Source: Plutella xylostella (Eukaryota > Arthropoda > Insecta > Lepidoptera > Plutellidae). Taken from it: a DNA stretch of 64,000 nucleotides. Made by a program: the position numbers and the translations under genes. Below, piece after piece: positions 57,201-64,000 of the stretch (its first letter is position 1; each line of letters opens with the position of its first letter). Location of the stretch: assembly GCF_932276165.1 (NCBI RefSeq), contig NC_063995.1, forward strand, positions 2,294,001 through 2,358,000. Direction: 5' to 3'. The notes beneath the pieces were generated by a model, which was not told the origin of the DNA, did no database searches, and saw nothing but the letters and a program-made list of their open reading frames with translations.

Positions 57201-59278
57201 CTACTGCAAAAGCAGATAGTGAGACCTATAAAAATCAAGAACGTAATTTTCTACTCAGTGAACTACAGGATCACCGTCTGAACCGCTAAAAAAAAGTAAG
57301 TGATGTGAGGATATCTGGTAAATTAGGGATACCTTACCTTTTTTCTGTAAAAAGTGGTCCTAATTTGGCGACATCCAGCCATGTATTCTGCACGGTTCCG
57401 TCCCATTGGCTGCTGGTGCCGTGTTGACGTGGCGCTGACTAATGGCTCTGCGGGGCAAGTGAGCGTGCGATGGGCCACGCGCACACATCCGTTGCTGGTA
57501 TGTGGTCTGTGGCCTTTTAGAGTTGGCCACCTTGGTTGACAGTTTTTGCGGGGAAAGGTGTTGTAAGCTGAAAGACTGCGTGCACGGTTGTATGGTCGTC
57601 GTAGGTATACAAAAATAAGCGCTTACTTTTTCATACTTTGCCAAACCAACGCTGATAAGGCAAAATATGCGTAGGAAAGTACTTATGCATTTATAATTTC
57701 CAGCTTTTTTTTCTATGAACGGCTTACCCATCTTAGGGTGGGGTCAGGGGGTAGGGTACGCGGTCAAAATATCTAGACAAAACAAAAAAAAAACAACAAT
57801 AACAAAACAAAAAGAAAGTAGCCAAAAAGCCAAATGGTCTTAACATTATTTAATTATTGTTGTTATAGCAGTCTTGTTCACATTGTGTCCACCAACCGTG
57901 GGTAGAGTAGCTAGATATTTCAGTGTGTTTCAGTTGACGCGACGACGGCACATTATCAAAGAACAAAATTGCTTACAAATTAATATTTCCTCAGGATATT
58001 AGTTTATTTATTACAACAAACTCCTAATCTTAATTAGAAACACCGTATCTTTCATACCAAGTGGCTCTATTTATATTTCTTTGATAATTACCAAGATAAT
58101 GTCGTTAAACTTTTGACACTTTTTTACGGCATTTTTAAATCTTTTTACGTGACATGCGTTGAGTGTATAGTTATGTTTTAGTATTATTTTCGCTTATAGT
58201 ATTTGCCGCCTGTCTGTTCCCTGCGGGCTCCTGTGTCATGCACTCTGACATTGACAGGACTCGTCCCGTTTTTTGTGCCTCTTCAAATGTGCGGTGGTTT
58301 TGCTAAAGATACTTTTTCAAAAGTATTTGTTTTTTTTCCACATTTAAAGTGGAATCCGTGTTAATGTGCTATCATATCACTAATGGTGAGTGTTGTGTTT
58401 TGTTAAAAAAACTTTACAAAACAACACTGAATAACGGTTAGCGAAGGTAGACATGGATACCCTACGTCTTAGCTCTGTAGCTATAATATAAGGGCATTAG
58501 GGTCCTTTATTTTTTCATACTGATCAAATCGTATTTGTTCCTCAACTTAAACTTTCAGCCCTGAAACTGGATACCCTTTCGCGCAGTCGTTCCGCGAAAT
58601 TCAATAATAGCCGACTTTAGCCGACCACCCTTGTTACGGCGGTGTCGGTTACCCGTCTGTGTGTCTGTGCGTCTGTCGGCGCTCGGAGCTGGACTGTGAC
58701 GAGCCTGTCACTTAGATTGGGGATCTTGGGAGTATCCTGGGTATGGTATTATATTCTAAGAAAGAAACTTAAACTTACTTACCTAACTGTAAATTTATTG
58801 GGTAAGCCCTCTCGTGATACTTTGTGTGATTCGTGTTTAAAACCGCAGACAGGACGCGTTGATACCAGCAATAACACCCCTCATGGTCTTTCGGGGATAT
58901 AAAAAACGATTAATAAAATTAAAATATTCCTAAGTACCTCCGGTACACGCAAAATTGTAAACGCGTCACCACCAACTCACATCCACATCAAACTGCAAGA
59001 ATTATTCACGCGAGCCGTTCATTCATCGCTTGCATCGGGTTTAAAATGCAATAAATCTGTTTAAATTGGAGCGTGTTTCGTACAGTTATCTCAAAGACTT
59101 GAAATTTGTCCTGACAATATTTACGACGACACCGCAATGGAAACATGCGGGATCGATGAGATCAAACGCGGGTGTAGCCGCCACCGCCGCCGCGGTGCAA
59201 GATGCGTCTACCCGCAGGGTTTGTCCCATGCGGACATCGGTTGCATGTTCAAGCACGAGCAAGCTAATGCAAGGTTCA
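54235..59278. other. Intergenic region upstream of the homeobox gene
   Basis: No coding gene is supported; the ORFs here (for example 56133-56414 and 57360-57731) look like chance or repeat-derived frames. Bases 56,780-56,960 are unusually GC-rich, then contain ATTAATTATCATTA, which looks like clustered homeodomain sites. A regulatory element is possible but unproven. Confidence -1.
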
Positions 59279-59690
59279 CACTGTGGCAGCTCGGGTACTA
59301 GCAGGGAGATGAGTTAAAGACGAATTACAAGTTCACAATACTCATTTATTCATTGAATCAGTCGTTCTTATATAGCTAGGATTTAGGACACTCTTAACTA
59401 CTGCGCATGCGCGGCCCCAGCGCTGTACGGTGGTGTAGGCCTGCGCTGGTCGCGGCTGATATATAAACAGCTGGCGCGGGCGCGCAGTCAGTGGAGCGCC
59501 CGTCGTCGTGGGAAGCGGACGTCGAGCAGAGCAGCGGGCATCGGGTCGTCGGCGGCACCGCGAGGAGAGCGCGCAGGGCGCGCTTGGCCGATGAGTCATC
59601 ACGCCGCGCTGTGGTATGCGAAGAATGCTGCTCTGGAATGCCGCCGCGCGTATGATTCACGTCGCATCGTCTGCGTATGCTACGCATAGT
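59279..59690 (-). repeat. 3' LTR of the CsRn1-like element
   Basis: About 412 bp; the right boundary is estimated from the purine tract. In minus orientation it has a TATA-like TTTATATATC (about 59457-59467) and an AATAAA poly(A) signal (59345-59350), as expected for a U3-R-U5 unit. Frames inside it are not genes. Confidence -1.
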
Positions 59691-59698
59691 ACTCCCCC

Positions 59699-62600
59699 TC
59701 AAGCGAAGCGTACGGTTTGCTTTACGGTCCGTCCTGACCGTGTTGTGTAGCTTGTAGATACAGTTGTAGGTACTGCTGCCGACTCGTCTGCTTCTTTGCT
59801 TATGTAAGCTGGCTTGAGGCGGTCCAGTGATATCACTGCCGTGCGTAGAGGCAACCGTAACTTGTAGTATTTTTCGCTCCGTTCCAATACTTCGTACGGG
59901 CCGTCGTAGGGAGGTGTGAGCGGTTTTCTGACCGTGTCGTTGCGCACGAAGACGTGTGAGCATGTTCGTAGGTCCTTGTAGATGAATGGTCGCTCTCTCG
60001 TTGCTCGTGCCTTCTGCACAGGTGATATCGCGGCCATGGTGTCCGTCAGTCGCCGCACGTAGTCTGCATCTTCAATTTTGGACTGTGTAGGTACAAAAAA
60101 ATCAGATGGTACTCGTAGAGTCGCTCCGTAGGTCATCTGCGCGGGACATAGCGCGTTCTCGCGTATCGCCGTGCGCAGGCCGAGTAGCACCGTAGGTAGT
60201 TCGTCGCTCCATGTCACGGTAGCGCCTCTCGCCATTAGCGCTGCCTTGAAGGTGCGGTGCCATCGCTCTACCTTGCCGTTTGCTTGCGGGTGGAATGCAG
60301 TGGTGTGGATCTTGTTGATGCCGAATCTCTTCATCAGTGCGCTGAACAGCGAGGACTCAAATTGCCGGCCCTGGTCGGTTGTACACCGGATTGGCATTCC
60401 AAACCGAACCAGCCAGTTCTCGTAGAAGGCCTTGGCTACGGCTTCCGCTGTGATTTCGCTTACTGGTACTGCTTCAGGCCAACTTGTGCAGCGGTCGATC
60501 ATGGTTACACAGTAGCGGTATCCGTTTGACGGTTGTAGCGGCCCGACGATGTCGATGTGGACGTGCTCGAACCGTGCGGATGGCGGGAACTCGCCGAGTG
60601 GGGTGACGACATGCCGATGTACCTTCGCACGCTGGCAGCTGATGCACGCCCTCGTCCATTCGCCTACGTCCTTGTTCATCGATGGCCAGAAGAATTTCGC
60701 TGCCATCTGCTTCTTGGTCGCTCGTATCCCTGGGTGGCACAGGTCGTGTTGCGCTTTGAATGCAGCACCACGGTATGCCGGCGGCAGGTACGGTCTGGGC
60801 GTCGCTGTAGACATCTCGCAGGTGATAGTGTGACTCAGCCCCGGCAGTGCGATATCTGTGAACATAAGATTGGATTGTGATCTTAGTTTTCTTAGTTCCT
60901 CGTCCGACGATTGATCTGCGGCCAGTTTGTTGTAGTCGATGGCCGATGGACATGCTATCTCCTCTATACGCGATAGAGAGTCTGCCACTGCATTGTCTTC
61001 CCCCTTCACGTACTCTATCTTCGTGCAGAATTGGCTCACGAAGTGGAGTTGCCGCTCTCGCCGGGGTGTGTCACTACTGCTTGCCGGTCTGCTCATTGCG
61101 TAGGTGAGTGGCTTGTGGTCTGTGTAGATGGTGACGTCACATCCCTCTATTAGCCGTCTGAAGTGCTTCACGGCTGTGTACATGGCTAGCAGTTCGCGGT
61201 CGTACACACTGTAGCGTCGCTGCGTCTCGCTCATCGCTTTTGAAAAGAATGCCAGCGGTCTCCAGACTCCGTTGACGCGTTGCTGCAGCACCGCTCCGAG
61301 GCTGAGGTCAGATGCGTCGGTCATGAGTCCCAGTGAGCTGCCGTGAACTGGGTATGAGAGCGTGGTGGCTTCCAAAATGCTTTGGCGGCATTTTTCGAAG
61401 GCCGAGTCCGACTCCGGCGTCCATTCAATCGGCGTCTTATCATTTTTCTTCCGGTTGTGTAGGTGTTTATTCAGCGCGCTTTGTTGCTCAGCTTGGCGAG
61501 GCAGGCACTCTCTGTAGAAGTTGAGGATTCCGAGAAAACGTCGCAACTCTACTACCGTCTTCGGTTTCGGGAAAGTAGAGATTGCCTTTATCCTCTCTTC
61601 TGTAGGTCGTATTCCTTCAGCTGATACTTCGTAGCCCAGGAAGTTCAGTTTCTCTTGACCAAATTCGCACTTGTTCACGGTCAGCGTCACTCCATACTTG
61701 TCAAGACGTTCCAGGACTCGTTCTAGAAGCGCTCTGTGCTGTTCTTCGTCTTCTGAATGCAGAAGGATGTCGTCGACGAAACAGAAGCAGCCCTCTATGC
61801 CTCGTAGGACCTCGTGCATGAACCGCTGGAAAGTCTGACTCGCGTTACGTAGTCCGAAAGTCATGCAGTTGAACTCGAACAGTCCGAAGGGCGTCGTGAT
61901 GGCCGTCTTCTCTGCGTCTTCCTTACTCAGTGGGATCCAGTAGTACGCCATCTTCAGGTCGAGCTTCGAGAACACTTTGCTTTTGTTCAGCTGGTACGTG
62001 AAGTCCTGAATTCGTGGAATCGGGTAGCGGTCGGGTAGAGTGACTGAGTTGAGCCGCCTGTAGTCTCCACAGACGCGTAGGCCGCCATCCTTCTTTTTCA
62101 CGATGTGCAGCGGGCTTGCCCAGGGGCTCTTCGACGGTTTGCAGATGCCCATCTCGATCATGCGCTCGAACTCTTCTTTTGCCACCTTGTATTTATCGGG
62201 CGGCAGGGGTCGTGGTTTCGCGTACACCGGTGGGCCAGTCGTCTCTATGTGATGTATGACGTCATGCTTAGCCGGCGCCTTGAGTGACATCGGTCGCAGG
62301 ATGTCCGGGAACTTCGTCAGGATGCTGTGGTACACTTGGTCGGAGCTGATGACGTAGATGGACTCTTCACTGGTACGAACTTCGATGGTGTCCACTGCGA
62401 GCTCCGTTATTCTGTCCACTAGTTTTTTCTTGTGCAGGTCTACCAGCAGCTTGAAGTTGCGCAGGAAGTCGGCACCGAGAATCGACGTTTTCACATCCGC
62501 CACTATGAATGTCCACTGGAAGCAGCGCCTGAGTCCTAGGTCCAGTCGTAGTGTTCGCTCTCCATAGGTGTTGATCGGCGTATCATTTGCCGCGTACAAC

Positions 62601-62851
62601 TTATAGGCGCTGTTGACTTGCTTTTTCTTGTTGGTGGCGGCTAACACAGAGATGTCGGCGCCTGTGTCGACGAGGAAACGCTCTCTAGTGTTGCGATCGA
62701 AGACACACAGGCGGTTGCTTCCGCTGGCAACACCGACCTCCGCCACGGTCGGTGTCGGCTCTAGTTTTCCGACATTTTCTTCCTCTTGCAGCACGGGGAT
62801 TCGCAGCGCTTTGCCCTGTCGCCGAACCGCCAGTGGTATTTGCATTCCCAC
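59699..62851 (-). CDS. CsRn1-like pol: protease, RT, RNase H, integrase
   Basis: One open frame of up to 1050 residues ends at the purine tract. The protease VDTGADISVL is at 61-70. RT contains SPWASPLHIVKKKDGG (about 242-257), LPDRYPIPRIQDF (about 272-284) and the catalytic FVDD (358-361). RNase H has MTDASD and IYTDHKP; the integrase has HxxxxH/CxxC (HDLCHPG ... CISC), then DIVGP, TDQG and VERWH. The HHIETTGPPVYAKPR lead-in is a hallmark of the CsRn1/Kabuki clade. It overlaps gag in the -1 frame, so the first codons are probably translated only by frameshifting. It looks intact. Confidence -1.
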   Translation of the reverse strand: MGMQIPLAVRRQGKALRIPVLQEEENVGKLEPTPTVAEVGVASGSNRLCVFDRNTRERFLVDTGADISVLAATNKKKQVNSAYKLYAANDTPINTYGERTLRLDLGLRRCFQWTFIVADVKTSILGADFLRNFKLLVDLHKKKLVDRITELAVDTIEVRTSEESIYVISSDQVYHSILTKFPDILRPMSLKAPAKHDVIHHIETTGPPVYAKPRPLPPDKYKVAKEEFERMIEMGICKPSKSPWASPLHIVKKKDGGLRVCGDYRRLNSVTLPDRYPIPRIQDFTYQLNKSKVFSKLDLKMAYYWIPLSKEDAEKTAITTPFGLFEFNCMTFGLRNASQTFQRFMHEVLRGIEGCFCFVDDILLHSEDEEQHRALLERVLERLDKYGVTLTVNKCEFGQEKLNFLGYEVSAEGIRPTEERIKAISTFPKPKTVVELRRFLGILNFYRECLPRQAEQQSALNKHLHNRKKNDKTPIEWTPESDSAFEKCRQSILEATTLSYPVHGSSLGLMTDASDLSLGAVLQQRVNGVWRPLAFFSKAMSETQRRYSVYDRELLAMYTAVKHFRRLIEGCDVTIYTDHKPLTYAMSRPASSSDTPRRERQLHFVSQFCTKIEYVKGEDNAVADSLSRIEEIACPSAIDYNKLAADQSSDEELRKLRSQSNLMFTDIALPGLSHTITCEMSTATPRPYLPPAYRGAAFKAQHDLCHPGIRATKKQMAAKFFWPSMNKDVGEWTRACISCQRAKVHRHVVTPLGEFPPSARFEHVHIDIVGPLQPSNGYRYCVTMIDRCTSWPEAVPVSEITAEAVAKAFYENWLVRFGMPIRCTTDQGRQFESSLFSALMKRFGINKIHTTAFHPQANGKVERWHRTFKAALMARGATVTWSDELPTVLLGLRTAIRENALCPAQMTYGATLRVPSDFFVPTQSKIEDADYVRRLTDTMAAISPVQKARATRERPFIYKDLRTCSHVFVRNDTVRKPLTPPYDGPYEVLERSEKYYKLRLPLRTAVISLDRLKPAYISKEADESAAVPTTVSTSYTTRSGRTVKQTVRFA

Positions 62852-62996
62852 GTATCAGTTCCCGGTCGTGGGGCTTGCCGTTGCCGTGACCATGACCTGG
62901 ATCGGGACCTGGGACGTCCTCGGTAGGGTCTGCGCTCCTGTTGCCGGCCTCGCAATTCCGCTACTTCCAGCGACAGTTTTTCTAACTGCTTGCTAA
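62761..62996 (-). CDS. CsRn1-like gag, nucleocapsid part with CHCC knuckle
   Basis: This is the continuation of gag in a shifted frame, stopping with TAG at 62761-62763. After an Arg/Ser-rich stretch it shows C-x3-H-x9-C-x3-C (CKYHWRFGDRAKRCESPC), the CHCC knuckle known from the CsRn1 clade in place of the usual CCHC. Pol overlaps it by about 90 bp in the -1 frame. GGAAAAC immediately before TAG is a candidate slip site. Confidence -1.
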
Positions 62997-63638
62997 GTAC
63001 GCATAGTGCGCTGTGACGTCGGCTGTATTTGGCGTGTAAGTGTGACTACTCTGTACTGCGGCTATCGTTGTGGGCTCTGAGTACTCCAGCATCTTGTCCG
63101 CCATCGCAGCTAGGGTGTCCAGTGACGACTCGGAGTTCACGGACAGCACGACACGTAGCTGAGCCGGTAGGTGGTCCAACCATTCGATGCGCAAGCCTTC
63201 TTCAGTTATAAGGCCGTTGCTGAGCTCACGCATTTTCCGCAGATGCTGAGAAGGTTTCTGATCTCCCAGCTCTAGTCCTCGTATGAGCTGCTGGAAGTTC
63301 TTCACCTCGGATTTCTCATACACGGTGAGCAATCTTTGCTTAATCGTCGCGTATTTTCCTGTCTCGGGCGGTCGGTACAAAATATCCGTGACATGTTGAA
63401 GGTCCACTGGCTGCAGTTGTTGCAGCACGTAGCGGAACTTCTGGTCATCTGAAGTTTTCAGTGGGTCGACGACAGCTTCAAACTGCAGGAACCAGGCGCG
63501 AGGAATTTCACGCCAGAACGGGAGTAGTCGCGACTGCACGGAGATTGCAGCTAGCTCCGCTTGCTGATTGCTCGTCGACGCAGGTGAAGGTGCCAGTACC
63601 GGTGTGGCATCTTTGATCAGGTCTTCAGATTTTTCCAT
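62982..63638 (-). CDS. CsRn1-like gag, capsid part
   Basis: The frame is 218 residues from ATG at 63638. It has the capsid features of this clade (LPFWREIPRAWFLQFE, YRPPETGKYATIKQRLL, GDQKPSQHLRKM, LPAQLRVVLS). It stops at 62982. The expected continuation (a leucine-rich LSKQLEKLSLEVAEL segment followed by Arg-rich sequence) is open in the next frame, so a small indel near 62990-63015 has split gag. Because the LTRs are identical, the break is either very young or a sequencing error. Gag forms the particle. Confidence -1.
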   Translation of the reverse strand: MEKSEDLIKDATPVLAPSPASTSNQQAELAAISVQSRLLPFWREIPRAWFLQFEAVVDPLKTSDDQKFRYVLQQLQPVDLQHVTDILYRPPETGKYATIKQRLLTVYEKSEVKNFQQLIRGLELGDQKPSQHLRKMRELSNGLITEEGLRIEWLDHLPAQLRVVLSVNSESSLDTLAAMADKMLEYSEPTTIAAVQSSHTYTPNTADVTAHYAYLASS

Positions 63639-63668
63639 CTTCAGGTGTTCTTAAAGTCGGAGGGTCAC

Positions 63669-64000
63669 CACTGTGGCAGCTCGGGTACTAGCAGGGAGAT
63701 GAGTTAAAGACGAATTACAAGTTCACAATACTCATTTATTCATTGAATCAGTCGTTCTTATATAGCTAGGATTTAGGACACTCTTAACTACTGCGCATGC
63801 GCGGCCCCAGCGCTGTACGGTGGTGTAGGCCTGCGCTGGTCGCGGCTGATATATAAACAGCTGGCGCGGGCGCGCAGTCAGTGGAGCGCCCGTCGTCGTG
63901 GGAAGCGGACGTCGAGCAGAGCAGCGGGCATCGGGTCGTCGGCGGCACCGCGAGGAGAGCGCGCAGGGCGCGCTTGGCCGATGAGTCATCACGCCGCGCT
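63669..64000 (-). repeat. 5' LTR of the CsRn1-like element, truncated by the window
   Basis: The first 332 bp of the LTR are offset by exactly 4390 from the left copy, with no difference seen. The remaining 80 bp or so must lie beyond 64000. Confidence -1.

Larger units (their letters stand above)
59279..64000 (-). mobile_element. Ty3/Gypsy LTR retrotransposon, CsRn1/Kabuki-like, runs off the window end
   Basis: The left (3') LTR is 59279 to about 59690. The 5' LTR starts at about 63669 and is cut by the window end; all 332 comparable bases are identical to the first. In minus orientation, TGGTGACCC lies 2-3 bases after the 5' LTR, matching the tRNA-Trp primer site used by CsRn1-type elements. 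A purine tract GAGGGGGAGT (about 59692-59702) precedes the 3' LTR. Gag with a CHCC knuckle and a 1050-residue pol are present. The whole copy looks very recent, with one probable break in gag. The TSD cannot be checked because the right flank is outside the window. Confidence -1.

Noticed and set aside
57354..57731. Two overlapping frames, up to 123 residues
   Set aside because: Antisense shadows in a GC-richer patch, with no domain, no splice context and low complexity at the ends.
59342..59602. 86-residue ORF in the LTR, repeated at 63732-63992
   Set aside because: It is duplicated only because the LTR is duplicated, and it overlaps the TATA and poly(A) signals. No protein similarity was recognised.

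Overview
The window is nuclear DNA from an insect, almost certainly a moth or butterfly (Lepidoptera). The evidence is small host genes with short phased introns in AT-rich DNA, and dense interspersed repeats of types typical of lepidopteran genomes: tRNA-derived SINEs, repeats ending in a 'gaagcgaagctcgcgggaac'-like tail, RTE and Jockey-like LINE 3' ends with (GATGAT)n or (TTTGAC)n tails, many short TIR elements, and Mag-type and CsRn1/Kabuki-type Ty3/Gypsy elements. Nothing bacterial, viral or CRISPR-like is present.

Layout. Bases 1-25,176 hold no recognisable host gene. They are a graveyard of transposons, many with target-site duplications (TSDs) that can be read directly. These include two copies of one hAT-like element (10078-12770, TSD CCACAAGG; 17865-22808, TSD AACGAAGC). 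The second contains another hAT-like element (17967-21786, TSD GTTGTGAT), which itself contains further insertions. Bases 25,177-40,381 hold a 13-exon ZAD + C2H2 zinc-finger gene (+ strand, 683 aa by my splicing). Three of its exons lie in local tandem duplications, one of which has grown to nine copies. Its intron 11 carries a Mag-type Gypsy element on the opposite strand (33509-38833, TSD CTAGC), and that element is split by a 771-bp unidentified TIR element (36592-37362, TSD TTCAACTC). Bases 42,530-44,747 (+) encode an Fcf2/TdIF2 pre-rRNA-processing protein (289 aa, 4 exons). It converges with an HSD17B8-type short-chain dehydrogenase (45061-46991, -, 7 exons, 256 aa). A single-exon Zucchini/PLD6-type phospholipase D (48097-48774, -, 225 aa) follows. 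Then comes a paired-like (Prrx-type) homeobox gene (49422-54234, -, 3 coding exons, 339 aa). After about 5 kb without recognisable genes, a very young CsRn1/Kabuki-type Gypsy element begins (59279 to beyond the window end), with its two LTRs identical over all 332 comparable bases.

The host genes do not form a functional cluster: a probable transcription regulator, a nucleolar factor, a metabolic enzyme, a possible piRNA-pathway nuclease and a developmental homeobox factor simply sit next to each other. All splice models come from reading GT/AG sites and phase by eye. Each of the four multi-exon models sums to a multiple of three and reads through without stops.

The observations most worth following are the 771-bp element built of inverted arrays of a phased degenerate 16-18-bp motif; the GGTCAACC-ended element that repeats a GGGGCTAATGCCTC-like motif inside; the zinc-finger exon array; a duplicated exon whose differences are mainly synonymous; and a splice acceptor that abuts a LINE tail.
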